Assembly (NCBI GenBank): GCA_022565155.1
Contig: JADFKB010000015.1
Span: 1-36,565 of the forward strand
Length of the DNA: 36,565 nt
Direction of reading: 5' to 3'
From: Chloroflexota bacterium
Lineage (GTDB): Bacteria; Chloroflexota; Dehalococcoidia; DSTF01; RBG-16-68-14
Below the pieces are notes generated by a model, which saw only the letters and a list, made by a program, of their open reading frames with translations, was not told where the DNA came from and did no database searches. Position numbers and translations under genes: made by a program. Of this stretch, positions 1 through 7,351 are shown piece after piece (the stretch's first letter is position 1; each line of letters opens with the position of its first letter).

Positions 1-579
1 CTCTCCGTCGAGCAGGACGCCAGCGGCCACGCCTGGGACACGCTCCTCGCGCTCGCTAAATGTATCGGCACACTCTCCGCCAACGGCGGCGGCGCCTTCG
101 AGCTGTCGGCGCGAGACGAGACGGTGCTCGACCTCTACCACGAACAAGGCTTCGGCTCGCTCTTCGGCACCATGTTCTTCCTGATGCTGGACGTCGGCCT
201 CAAGGCCGGCATACCGGCGGAAGCGCTGGTACTCGACCTCTACCTCTCAGGCGAGGCGACGCAGACGCTCCAGGCGATGGCCGATGTCGGCTTCTACGAG
301 CAGTCGAAGCTCCACTCGCGCACCAGCCAGTACGGCGGCATGATGCGTACGCTCGGCCTCGACAACGAGGCGATGCGCCGCCATTTGGAGAAGGTGGTCG
401 AAGAGGTGAAAGACGGTAGCTTCGCCAAACGGTGGGCGGCCGAGCGCGAATCCGGCTACGTGAACTTCGAAAAGCTGCGAGAGCTGGCCGGCCGAGCGAA
501 CCCGTTCACGCCGATCGAAGCGCGCGTTCGCGACGCCATGCGCGCGGCCCACGAGCGCGGCGAAGCGAAGAATCGATGA
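1..579 (+). CDS. Ketol-acid reductoisomerase-like protein, C-terminal part (5' end outside window)
   Basis: The reading frame is open from base 1 to the TGA at 577-579; the ORF track begins only at an internal GTG. Residues near the start read SVEQDASG, followed by DLYHEQ, SRTSQYG and a tail with GSFAKRWAAE. These match the C-terminal knotted domain of ketol-acid reductoisomerase (KARI; branched-chain amino-acid synthesis, Mg2+ and NAD(P)H dependent), where the usual motifs are VHQDxSG, DLFGEQ, SxTAEYG and GxFAxEW. The Asp and Glu of DLFGEQ are kept. The family pair E-x3-E (FECxHE) reads D-L-Y-L-S here, and the Glu of AEYG is Gln. It is therefore a divergent paralogue and may not be a working KARI. 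The N-terminal nucleotide-binding domain lies outside the window. Confidence 0.7.
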   Translation, partial: LSVEQDASGHAWDTLLALAKCIGTLSANGGGAFELSARDETVLDLYHEQGFGSLFGTMFFLMLDVGLKAGIPAEALVLDLYLSGEATQTLQAMADVGFYEQSKLHSRTSQYGGMMRTLGLDNEAMRRHLEKVVEEVKDGSFAKRWAAERESGYVNFEKLRELAGRANPFTPIEARVRDAMRAAHERGEAKNR

Positions 580-580
580 C

Positions 581-943
581 CTACCCGGCGATCTCCTGGG
601 TGAACTCCCACTCGTAACCGTTTGGGTCCTTCACGTGGAACGTGCGCAGTCCCCACGGGCGGTCTTGCGGCGGCTCAGCGACGTCAACGCCCCGCTCGAC
701 GATCTGCCGGTGATACGCATCGACGTCGTCCACCCAGAGGTGGAGGTGCATCGCCAGGTCTGCTGGCGCCGCCGGCGGCCCACCGACATGCACCAGCAGC
801 CGGAAGTCTCCGGCCCGCAGCATCGACGCTCGCTCCGTCCGCTCCTCGACCGTGAAGCCCAGCTTGTCGACATAGAAGTCGACCGTCGCATCGTACTCCT
901 GCACAAAGATCGAAGCGGAGTTCAGACCGGTAATCGTCGCCAT
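581..943 (-). CDS. VOC-superfamily (glyoxalase/bleomycin-resistance fold) protein
   Basis: This 120-residue protein has the paired beta-alpha-beta-beta-beta layout of the vicinal oxygen chelate fold. FVQEYDATVDFYVDKLGF opens the first half, and GLRTFHVKDPNGYEWEF is the family's typical C-terminal strand with a metal-site Glu position. HLHLWVDD marks the middle strand. The start has a strong Shine-Dalgarno (GGGAGGTGTC then ATG). It lies 31 bp downstream of another VOC gene on the same strand and is the last gene of a three-gene unit led by an RHH regulator. The substrate cannot be told from sequence; members include glyoxalase I, dioxygenases and antibiotic-binding proteins. Confidence 0.85.
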   Translation of the reverse strand: MATITGLNSASIFVQEYDATVDFYVDKLGFTVEERTERASMLRAGDFRLLVHVGGPPAAPADLAMHLHLWVDDVDAYHRQIVERGVDVAEPPQDRPWGLRTFHVKDPNGYEWEFTQEIAG

Positions 944-974
944 GACACCTCCCTACCAGCGTTCGCCGGGCCGC

Positions 975-1325
975 TCACATCTCCTGTTGGACGACTTCGA
1001 ACTGGCGGCCGTCCGGGTCCTGTAGCACCGCTCGCTTGCCAAACGCCTCGTCGGCCACTCCGCGTAAGATCTTCGCGCCATGCGCCTCGAATCGCGGGAC
1101 GGCCTCGTCGATATCGTCAACGTCGAACGAGATATTGAATCCTTCAACGTCGTGGCCGGAGCCTTCCTCCACCGCGTGGAGCGCGAACGTCCCGCTAGCC
1201 AACTGAAACGGCCGCCAGTCCCCGTAGTTGTCTGGCTCAACACCGAGCGCGCCTTCATAGAACCGCTGCAGCGCCTCGAGCTCACGCGTGTACACATACA
1301 CGGTTATTCCGCTACCCACTGTCAC
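975..1325 (-). CDS. VOC-superfamily protein, translationally coupled to an RHH gene
   Basis: This 116-residue VOC-fold protein contains LEALQRFYEGALGVEP (first module), FNISFDVDDIDEAV (central strand) and AVLQDPDGRQFEVVQ (C-terminal strand with the usual D-P-D/N-G turn). The GTG at 1325 overlaps the TGA of the upstream RHH gene in a 4-base GTGA, which indicates translational coupling. A second in-frame GTG six bases later (1319) has a better-spaced GGAG and could be the actual start. It differs clearly from the neighbouring VOC protein, so the pair is not a recent tandem duplication. The ligand is unknown. Confidence 0.85.
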   Translation of the reverse strand: MTVGSGITVYVYTRELEALQRFYEGALGVEPDNYGDWRPFQLASGTFALHAVEEGSGHDVEGFNISFDVDDIDEAVPRFEAHGAKILRGVADEAFGKRAVLQDPDGRQFEVVQQEM

Positions 1326-1513
1326 CGCTCCTTCCTTTGCTTCGTCCTTCGATTCAAGAATTCCCTGAAGATCCGCTCTACGTAACCGCTCAGAGAGAGG
1401 CTGTCATCGATAGCCGCGTGTTTTAGTTCTCGTACCAGCTCCGGCGGCAAGTAGATATTGAACTGCTGCTTGCCAAAGGCGTCACGTTGGCCCTCTGTCT
1501 TCTCATCGGTCAT
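1322..1513 (-). CDS. Ribbon-helix-helix (CopG/Arc-like) DNA-binding protein
   Basis: This 63-residue basic protein has the RHH plan. The N-terminal strand QQFNIYLPPELVRELKHAAI is followed by a turn and the second helix SLSGYVERIFREFLNRR, ending in a Lys/Arg-rich tail. RHH proteins dimerise and insert the strand into the major groove, often at tandem short repeats, and commonly repress their own operon. It is the first gene of an operon with two VOC genes. No toxin gene adjoins it, so it looks like a transcription factor for the VOC genes rather than an antitoxin. The promoter and a three-fold CTAG operator candidate lie immediately upstream, and the start codon has no convincing Shine-Dalgarno. 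Confidence 0.8.
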   Translation of the reverse strand: MTDEKTEGQRDAFGKQQFNIYLPPELVRELKHAAIDDSLSLSGYVERIFREFLNRRTKQRKER

Positions 1514-1515
1514 TG

Positions 1516-1535
1516 CTAGTATCCTAGTTCTCTAG
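1516..1535. promoter_or_regulatory. Candidate RHH operator: three CTAG sites at exact 8-bp spacing
   Basis: CTAG occurs at 1516-1519, 1524-1527 and 1532-1535, a strict 8-bp period. The block overlies the -10 element and part of the spacer of the minus-strand promoter of the RHH gene. The outer copies also form GCTAG...CTAGC, a dyad. Tandem 8-bp boxes with palindromic cores are the known binding mode of the RHH repressor MetJ. Assigning this site to the adjacent RHH protein is inference. Confidence 0.55.
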
Positions 1536-1549
1536 CAGACGTTTGTCAA
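1521..1549 (-). promoter_or_regulatory. Sigma70-type promoter for the RHH-VOC-VOC operon
   Basis: On the minus strand a perfect TTGACA (1549-1544) is followed by a 17-base spacer and TAGGAT (1526-1521), with the ATG only seven bases later. The predicted start site falls on or next to the start codon, so the transcript is probably leaderless. An AGGA inside the -10 could alternatively serve as a Shine-Dalgarno if the true start site lies upstream. Confidence 0.65.
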
Positions 1550-1575
1550 GCACCCGGCCGATCCTTACGAAGCCG

Positions 1576-1584
1576 TGGTACACT
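1576..1584 (+). promoter_or_regulatory. Extended -10 element upstream of the TolB-like lipoprotein gene
   Basis: TGGTACACT is a TGn extended -10, with TACACT ending nine bases before the ATG at 1594. There is no good -35 at the right distance and no Shine-Dalgarno. This is compatible with a leaderless or very short-leader transcript. Confidence 0.4.
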
Positions 1585-1593
1585 GCTCGCGAC

Positions 1594-2610
1594 ATGCGTA
1601 GGGCGGTTGCAGCTCTGATCGCGCTGGCAGCTCTCCTCCTCGGGTGCGGAGGCGATTCCGCTCGACCGGCGCTGCCGGAGGAGGCGGATCAGCCCGGCAC
1701 GATAATCTACTTCCGCCAGAGCCCTGTTCCCCAGACGCTGGTGGCCGTCAACGCGGACGGCTCAGGCGAACGCCAGCTCTTCCCTATCGAGCCCGGCAAT
1801 ATACCGTATCCTGGCGTCGTGTCTGCCGCCTGTGCTCCGGACGGCGTTACGATCACCTACATGCTAGTCGGCGAAGACCTGAACGGTGAATATCAGCGGA
1901 CGCTGATCAGCGCCAACCTCGATGGGTCAGACGCGAGAAAGCTGCCCAGCATCCTGGAAACAGCATGGCAACCTTCGTGGTCACCGGATGGCAAGAGCAT
2001 GGCGTTCGTCCGGCTGGGAATACGTGCGCCCTTAGGCGAATACGGAGAAATCTGGGTCGCGGATTCGGATGGCTCGAACCCGCGGCTTTTGACGTCCGGT
2101 CCCGATGCCGGCCCCGTCTGGTCGCCGGATGGGAAGCGCATCGCGTTCTCATCTGTGCGCGATGGGAACATGGAAGTCTACACGATCACCATCGACGGAA
2201 AGGGCCTGACGAACCTGACCCAGAGCGAAGCCGGAGAAAAAGGCGTGGGCTGGTCCCCGGACGGCCAGCGAATTCTCTATTATTCATCATTCGAATCCGG
2301 CAGCCTTCATTCAATAGACACAGATGGGAGTAACAAGACCACGTTCTCCCTTGCCGTCCCCGAGGAACATGTAGAATTCGCTGGCTTGAATCCACTCCAT
2401 CCCAAATGGTCGCTCGACGGCAAACTGTTCGCATTCACCGCTCCTGTACCATCAGGCTCGGGTGGCGACCAGGTGACGATCTCGGGGACAAGGGCCCTTA
2501 ATGCAAGTGTAGGCGTCTTCGTTAGTAACGCCGATGGCACCGACCCGCATCGCGTGGACTCGGCGGAGAGCGCCATCCTCCTCACCTGGTGCCCCGATTC
2601 GCCGTCCTGA
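1594..2610 (+). CDS. TolB-like beta-propeller lipoprotein
   Basis: The ORF track starts at a TTG (1543), but ATG 1594 gives a clean lipoprotein signal, MRRAVAALIALAALLLGC, with lipobox LLGC and lipidated Cys18. The mature 320 residues carry repeated WD40-like/PD40 blades of the TolB C-terminal type: PSWSPDGKSMAFV, PVWSPDGKRIAFSS, VGWSPDGQRILYYS and PKWSLDGKLFAFT. Such propellers bind peptides or partner proteins outside the membrane, with no enzymatic activity implied. The gene stands alone, divergent from the RHH operon. Base composition is unusual for the window: the line at 2281 counts 26 GC of 60, against about 42 of 60 in recG. It may be a recent arrival. Confidence 0.85.
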   Translation: MRRAVAALIALAALLLGCGGDSARPALPEEADQPGTIIYFRQSPVPQTLVAVNADGSGERQLFPIEPGNIPYPGVVSAACAPDGVTITYMLVGEDLNGEYQRTLISANLDGSDARKLPSILETAWQPSWSPDGKSMAFVRLGIRAPLGEYGEIWVADSDGSNPRLLTSGPDAGPVWSPDGKRIAFSSVRDGNMEVYTITIDGKGLTNLTQSEAGEKGVGWSPDGQRILYYSSFESGSLHSIDTDGSNKTTFSLAVPEEHVEFAGLNPLHPKWSLDGKLFAFTAPVPSGSGGDQVTISGTRALNASVGVFVSNADGTDPHRVDSAESAILLTWCPDSPS

Positions 2611-2628
2611 GCCTCCACCAGCGCCCCG

Positions 2629-2637
2629 TGCTAGGAT
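2629..2637 (+). promoter_or_regulatory. Extended -10 upstream of the OsmC gene
   Basis: TGCTAGGAT is a TGn extended -10 in the 58-bp gap after the TolB-like gene. The start site would be about 25 bases before the OsmC ATG, leaving room for the strong AGGAGG at 2659-2664. No clear -35 is visible. Confidence 0.4.
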
Positions 2638-2668
2638 AATCGCAACCCCACCTTGAGTAGGAGGCTCC

Positions 2669-3103
2669 ATGCAGAAGGTCACCGTCCAGTATCTGCCCGA
2701 CTACACCTACAGCCAGCTTCTGACCACCGGATCGCACGCCTTCGTCGCCGACGAACCCAAGAACGCCGGCGGCGACGACCTCGGCCCCAGCCCCTACGAG
2801 CTGCTGCTCTGGGCGCTCGGCTCTTGCACCGCGATGACGCTGCTCATGTACGCCCGCCGCAAGGGCTGGGACCTCGCCGAGTGCTCCGTTCATCTCACCC
2901 ATGACCGCGTCCACGCGGAAGATTGCGAGGACTCCGAAACGGGTATCGGCCGCGTCGAGGTGATCAACCGCGACATCTCCCTCCGCGGTAAGTTGACGGA
3001 CGAGCAGAAAGAACGCCTGCTCGAAATCGCCGGCCGCTGTCCCGTGCATCGAACGATAACGGGCAATCCCAAAGTCGTCGATACCATCATCGTCGGAGAG
3101 TAG
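2669..3103 (+). CDS. OsmC/Ohr-family peroxiredoxin-like protein
   Basis: This 144-residue protein has both redox cysteines of the OsmC/Ohr superfamily: Cys53 in LLWALGSCTAMTL and Cys124 in AGRCPVHRT. The N-terminal GPSPYELLLWALGSC helix is diagnostic. Family members reduce organic hydroperoxides as homodimers, usually recycled by lipoylated proteins or thiols. The lipoate/PDH cluster follows directly downstream; lipoyl-dependent recycling of Ohr by Lpd and E2 is known in other bacteria, so a functional link is possible but only inferred. Start choice is secure because AGGAGG sits four bases before the ATG. Confidence 0.88.
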   Translation: MQKVTVQYLPDYTYSQLLTTGSHAFVADEPKNAGGDDLGPSPYELLLWALGSCTAMTLLMYARRKGWDLAECSVHLTHDRVHAEDCEDSETGIGRVEVINRDISLRGKLTDEQKERLLEIAGRCPVHRTITGNPKVVDTIIVGE

Positions 3104-3192
3104 GTGATCTCCCTAACGAACCCCGCACAGCGTTGTGATAAGATCAATGTTGGCAAGGAGGCCAACCCTGGCATCCTGCCGATAGCTATCGT

Positions 3193-3894
3193 ATGGAACC
3201 GGCGATGCCGCTACCGATCACAACCGCCCCCTGCACCGTCCGCCGCCTCGGCCTCGTCCCCTACGACGAGGCGTTGGCGGAGCAGCGACGGCTGGTCGAA
3301 GCCTGCCGCCGCGACGGCCACGCCCGCCTGCTGCTGCTGGAGCATCCGCCCACCTACACGCTGGGCGTCCGCGCGCGGCAAGAGCACCTGCTGCTTGATG
3401 CCGAACGGCTGGCCGCGCTCGGCGCCTCCGTTCATCGCACCGACCGCGGCGGCGACATCACCTTCCACGGCCCCGGCCAGCTCGTCGGCTACCCGATTCT
3501 CGACCTGCGCCGCTGGCAGCAGGGCCCGCGCTGGTACGTACGCTCGCTGGAGGCAGCGCTGATCGAAACGCTGGCGGCCTTCGGCATCGACTCGCACCGC
3601 GTAGACGGACGCCCCGGCGTCTGGGCCGGCGACGCGAAGATCGCCGCCATCGGCGTTCGCATCTCCCGCGGCGTCACCAGTCACGGCTTCGCCCTCAATG
3701 TCGACCCCGACCTGCGTTACTTCTCGCACATCGTGCCTTGTGGCCTGCCCGATGTCACCGTCACCTCGATGGCCGAAGTGCTGAGCCGGGTGCCCTCGAT
3801 GAACACCGTCATGGACGAAACCATAGCCGCATTCGCCCGTGTCTTCCATCTGAAAATGGCAGAGGAGCCGGCTGCGGCGCTGGCGGCAGTCTAG
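3193..3894 (+). CDS. lipB: Octanoyltransferase LipB
   Basis: LipB moves octanoate from acyl carrier protein to the lipoyl-domain lysine, the first step of endogenous lipoate synthesis, via an acyl-Cys intermediate. The signature RGGDITFHGPGQLVGYPI lies at residues 85-102, Lys149 is in AGDAKIAAIGV, and the catalytic Cys183 is in HIVPCGLPDV. At 233 residues it has the usual family length. The start could be ATG 3193 or ATG 3205; neither has a Shine-Dalgarno at normal distance, although AAGGAGG lies about 30 bases upstream. Its TAG is followed without a gap by lipA, so the two lipoate steps are encoded back to back. Confidence 0.95.
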   Translation: MEPAMPLPITTAPCTVRRLGLVPYDEALAEQRRLVEACRRDGHARLLLLEHPPTYTLGVRARQEHLLLDAERLAALGASVHRTDRGGDITFHGPGQLVGYPILDLRRWQQGPRWYVRSLEAALIETLAAFGIDSHRVDGRPGVWAGDAKIAAIGVRISRGVTSHGFALNVDPDLRYFSHIVPCGLPDVTVTSMAEVLSRVPSMNTVMDETIAAFARVFHLKMAEEPAAALAAV

Positions 3895-4812
3895 ATGCCT
3901 ATGGACAGCACCGTCATCCCCCTCGAAGAGCGGCCGCAGCCCCGCCAGCCGAAGCCACCCTGGCTGAAGGTGCGCTTCCCCGCAGGCGAACGCTACCAGC
4001 AGATCAAAAGCCTCCTGCGCCAGAACGAGCTCCACACCGTCTGCGAAGAAGCGCACTGCCCCAACATCGGCGAGTGCTTCAACAACGGCACCGCCACCTT
4101 CATGATCCTCGGCGATGTCTGCACCCGCGCCTGCGGCTTCTGCGCCGTCACCAGCGGCCGTCCCCAGCCGACGCTCGACGTGCTGGAGCCATACCGGCTG
4201 GCGCAGGCTGTACGTAAGCTAAACCTGGACTACGTCGTCATTACTTCCGTCAACCGCGACGACCAGCCCGACGGCGGCGCGGCGATCTTCGCCGGTTGCA
4301 TCAACGCCATCCGCCACGACAACCCCGACTGCCGCGTCGAAGTGCTGATCCCCGACTTCATGGGCAACTGGGGCGCGCTGGAGACGGTCGTGCGCGCGCA
4401 ACCGTTCGTGCTCAACCACAACATCGAGACCGTCCCGCGACTCTACAGTCGCGTCCGGCCCAAGGCGCGCTACGAACGCTCGCTCGAGCTGCTGCGCCGG
4501 GCAAAGGAGATCGACGCAACGATGCTCACCAAGTCCGGCATGATGGTCGGCCTCGGCGAGAGTGAGAGCGAGATCTTCGAGGTTATGGCCGGCCTGCGCG
4601 ACGTCGGCGTCGACATCGTCACGATCGGCCAGTACTTGCGCCCGAGCGCGAAGCACCTGCCCGTCGAACGCTACTACCCGCCGGCAGAGTTCCAACCGTT
4701 CGTGGAGCGCGGCCGCGACCTTGGCTTCCGCCACGTGGAAGCGGGGCCGCTCGTCCGCAGCTCCTACCACGCCCACAAGCAGGCGGGCATACCGGAGGCG
4801 AGCGCATCGTGA
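3895..4812 (+). CDS. lipA: Lipoyl synthase LipA (radical SAM)
   Basis: LipA inserts two sulfurs into the protein-bound octanoyl chain made by LipB. Both 4Fe-4S sites are present. The auxiliary cluster ligands are Cys50, Cys55 and Cys61 (CEEAHCPNIGEC). The radical-SAM cluster ligands are Cys76, Cys80 and Cys83 (CTRACGFC). The C-terminal RSSYHA carries the serine that ligates the auxiliary cluster. At 305 residues it is a normal full-length enzyme. ATG 3895 directly abuts the lipB stop, with ATG 3901 as an alternative. Its TGA overlaps the GTG of lpdA by four bases. Confidence 0.97.
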   Translation: MPMDSTVIPLEERPQPRQPKPPWLKVRFPAGERYQQIKSLLRQNELHTVCEEAHCPNIGECFNNGTATFMILGDVCTRACGFCAVTSGRPQPTLDVLEPYRLAQAVRKLNLDYVVITSVNRDDQPDGGAAIFAGCINAIRHDNPDCRVEVLIPDFMGNWGALETVVRAQPFVLNHNIETVPRLYSRVRPKARYERSLELLRRAKEIDATMLTKSGMMVGLGESESEIFEVMAGLRDVGVDIVTIGQYLRPSAKHLPVERYYPPAEFQPFVERGRDLGFRHVEAGPLVRSSYHAHKQAGIPEASAS

Positions 4813-6242
4813 CCACGTACGACGTCGCCATCATCGGAGGCGGCCCCGGCGGTTACGTCGCAGCCATCCGCGCCGCCCAGCTCGGACTGAAGGCCGCCGT
4901 CATCGAGGAGGAGCGCGTGGGCGGCCTCTGCCTCAACTGGGGCTGCATTCCCAGCAAAGCGCTGCTCTGGAACGCCGAACTGGTCCATCTGTTCCAGGAG
5001 TCCAAGGACTTCGGCATCACCTACGATGCGCTGCACATCGACATGGGCGCCGCCATCGACCGCAGCCGCAAGGTCGTCGACCGCATGGTGCAGGGCGTCG
5101 AGTTCCTGCTCAAGAAGAACAAGGTCGCAGTCATCCCCGGTCGCGGGCGGCTGGCCGGCAAGAACGAGATTGTTATTGAGCCCGGCGGCGTGGCTGGCGA
5201 GCCGGGCGGCGCGGCCAACGGAGCCGGAGGCGATACGGTCGACGCCGGCAACATCATCATCGCCACCGGCGCCCACGCCCGCTCCCTCCCCGGCGTCGAG
5301 ATCGACGGGGAGACCGTCATCACCAGCCGCGAGGCGCTGCTGCTGCGCGAACCGCCGGAGAGCGTCGTCATCGTCGGCGGCGGGGCGGTCGGCGTCGAGT
5401 TCGCCTACTTCTACCGCGCCTACGGCTCCGATGTCACCATCATCGAGCTGCTCGACCGCCTCCTGCCACTCGAAGACGAAACGATCAGCAGCCAACTGGA
5501 GCGCGCCTTCAAGAAGCAGGGCATCGCCTACCGCACCGGCACGCAGGTTGAGGGCATCGATGTCGCGAACGGGCGAGCCACGGTCTCCATCGCCAAGAAC
5601 GGCCAACAGGAAGAGCTGGCGGCAGACAAGGTGCTGATCGGCATCGGCATGGCGGGCAACACCGACAGCCTCGGCCTCGAAGACGCCGGCGTCGCTGTCG
5701 AACACAGCTTCATCCAGATCAACGACCGCATGGCGACGAGCGTTCCCGGCGTCTACGCCATCGGCGATGTCACCGGCCGGCTACTGCTGGCCCACGTCGC
5801 CTCCGCCCAGGGCGTCATCGCCGTCGAGGCGATCGCCGGCCGCGAGCCGCCGCCGCTCGACTACGAGAAGATGCCGCGCTGCACCTACTGCCAGCCGCAG
5901 GTCGCCAGCCTCGGCCTCACCGAAGCGCAGGCGCGCGAACGCGGCATCGAGGTCAAGGTCGGCAGCTTCCCCTACCGCGGCAACGGCAAGGCGATCGCGA
6001 TGAACCGGCTGGACGGCGTCGCCAAGCTCGTCGCCGACGCCGCCACCGGCGAGATCCTCGGCTACCACATCATCGGCCAGGACGCGACCGAACTGCTGGC
6101 CGAGGCAGCGCTCGGCAGTGCGCTGGAGACGACGCCGCGCGAGCTGGGCTGGACCGTCCACGCCCACCCGACGCTCTCTGAGGTCGTCAAGGAAGCCGCT
6201 CTCGCCGTGAACGGCGAAGCGATCCATTTTTGGACAGAATGA
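4809..6242 (+). CDS. lpdA: Dihydrolipoyl dehydrogenase (E3)
   Basis: E3 reoxidises dihydrolipoamide on E2 with NAD+. The FAD site is VAIIGGGPGGYVAA near residue 10. The redox disulfide is Cys41/Cys46 in GGLCLNWGCIPSK, and the second dinucleotide site is VVIVGGGAVGVEFA. The C-terminal HAHPTLSEVVKEAA contains the His-Glu catalytic pair. GTG 4809 overlaps lipA in GTGA. A Gly/Ala-rich stretch (GGVAGEPGGAANGAGG) around residues 121-140 looks like a loop expansion within the FAD domain. The next gene is 105 bp away across a hairpin. Confidence 0.96.
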   Translation: MTTYDVAIIGGGPGGYVAAIRAAQLGLKAAVIEEERVGGLCLNWGCIPSKALLWNAELVHLFQESKDFGITYDALHIDMGAAIDRSRKVVDRMVQGVEFLLKKNKVAVIPGRGRLAGKNEIVIEPGGVAGEPGGAANGAGGDTVDAGNIIIATGAHARSLPGVEIDGETVITSREALLLREPPESVVIVGGGAVGVEFAYFYRAYGSDVTIIELLDRLLPLEDETISSQLERAFKKQGIAYRTGTQVEGIDVANGRATVSIAKNGQQEELAADKVLIGIGMAGNTDSLGLEDAGVAVEHSFIQINDRMATSVPGVYAIGDVTGRLLLAHVASAQGVIAVEAIAGREPPPLDYEKMPRCTYCQPQVASLGLTEAQARERGIEVKVGSFPYRGNGKAIAMNRLDGVAKLVADAATGEILGYHIIGQDATELLAEAALGSALETTPRELGWTVHAHPTLSEVVKEAALAVNGEAIHFWTE

Positions 6243-6311
6243 TGACACTTCTAAGGCTATCGTTATGTCAATCATAGAACAGCAACCCTTCTGCCTCCAG
6301 GCGTCGCTCAT

Positions 6312-6328
6312 CCCCGCCGTAGGCGGGG
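6312..6328. repeat. Intergenic hairpin CCCCGCC-GTA-GGCGGGG
   Basis: A perfect 7-bp stem with a 3-base loop lies in the 105-bp lpdA-pdhA gap. There is no T-tract, so it is not a canonical terminator. It shares the CGCC-GYA-GGCG core with hairpins at 8342-8356 and 26449-26463, which suggests a dispersed small palindromic element. It may attenuate or protect the message between E3 and E1. Confidence 0.5.
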
Positions 6329-6347
6329 TCGCCATTGAGATAACACC

Positions 6348-7349
6348 ATGACACAGCTAGCAGACAAACCAACGGCGAAGGAACTCGACAGCAGCCAACT
6401 GATCGGCTTGCTGCGCCAGATGATGCTGATCCGCCGCTTCGAGGAGAAGGCGGCGGAGATGTACGCCAAGCAGCGCATCGCCGGCTTCCTCCACCTCTAC
6501 AACGGCGAGGAGGCCGTCGCCGTCGGCGCTATCTCCGCCCTCAACAGCGACGACCACATCTTCACTCACTACCGCGACCACGGCCACGCGCTCGCCCGCG
6601 GCATCGAGCCGCGCCGGATCATGGCAGAGTTATTTGGCCGCGAAACCGGCGTCAGCCGCGGCAAGGGCGGCTCCATGCACCTCTTCGACGTCGAGCGCTC
6701 CTTCATGGGCGGCTACGCCATCGTCGGCGGCCACCTGCCGCTCGCCTGCGGCATGGCGCTGGCCAACCAGCGGCTCGGCAACGGCCGCATCGTCCTCTGC
6801 ATCTTCGGCGACGGCGCCGTCAACGAAGGCGAGTTCCACGAATCGCTCAACCTCGCCGCCGTCTGGAAGCTGCCCGTCCTCTTCCTCTGCGAGAACAACT
6901 TCTACGGCATGGGCACCGACATCCGCCGCGTCTCCGCAGTCATCGAGATCTACAAACGCGCCGCCGCCTACGCCATGCCCGCTGAGCAGGTTGACGGCAT
7001 GAACGTGCTCGAGATGTATCAGGCGGTTCAGCGCGTGGCTCAGGGCGTTCGGGCCGGTAACGGTCCCGCCTTCCTGGAAGCGATCTGCTTCCGCTTCCGC
7101 GGCCACTCCATGGCCGACCCGGAGTTCTACCGCCGCAAGGAGGAGACCGAAAGGTGGCGTGAGCTCGACCCGATCACCACCTTCCACCGGAAGCTGGAGC
7201 AAGACGGCGTCATCGACGAGCCTGCGTTCCAGTCGCTCCAGGCTGAGATCGAAGAGATCGTCAACGAAGCCGTCCAGTTCGCCGCAGAGAGCCCGGAGCC
7301 GCCGCCGGAAGCGCTCTACGACGATGTCTACGCACAGGAGCGCGACTAG
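6348..7349 (+). CDS. pdhA: Pyruvate dehydrogenase E1 component, alpha subunit
   Basis: This 333-residue E1-alpha binds thiamine diphosphate and decarboxylates pyruvate as an alpha2-beta2 enzyme. The TPP/Mg motif runs from GDGAVNEGEFHESLN to CENN at about residues 155-185. IFTHYRDHGHALARG and SRGKGGSMHLF are the conserved E1-alpha motifs, and the phosphorylation-loop equivalent FRFRGHSMADPEFYR follows. Length and motifs fit the PDH/acetoin-dehydrogenase group. Clustering with lipB, lipA, lpdA, pdhB and pdhC favours PDH; 2-oxo acid specificity is inferred. The Shine-Dalgarno is weak (GAGAT). Confidence 0.92.
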   Translation: MTQLADKPTAKELDSSQLIGLLRQMMLIRRFEEKAAEMYAKQRIAGFLHLYNGEEAVAVGAISALNSDDHIFTHYRDHGHALARGIEPRRIMAELFGRETGVSRGKGGSMHLFDVERSFMGGYAIVGGHLPLACGMALANQRLGNGRIVLCIFGDGAVNEGEFHESLNLAAVWKLPVLFLCENNFYGMGTDIRRVSAVIEIYKRAAAYAMPAEQVDGMNVLEMYQAVQRVAQGVRAGNGPAFLEAICFRFRGHSMADPEFYRRKEETERWRELDPITTFHRKLEQDGVIDEPAFQSLQAEIEEIVNEAVQFAAESPEPPPEALYDDVYAQERD

Positions 7350-7351
7350 CC

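Noticed and set aside
1322-1513. RHH protein as antitoxin of a toxin-antitoxin pair
   Set aside because: The coupled downstream gene is a VOC-fold protein, not a RelE/ParE, MazF or PIN toxin, and no such toxin ORF is adjacent.
3211-4056. 281-codon minus-strand ORF opposite lipB and lipA
   Set aside because: It is a shadow of two unmistakable genes; composition is that of antisense high-GC codons with no motif.
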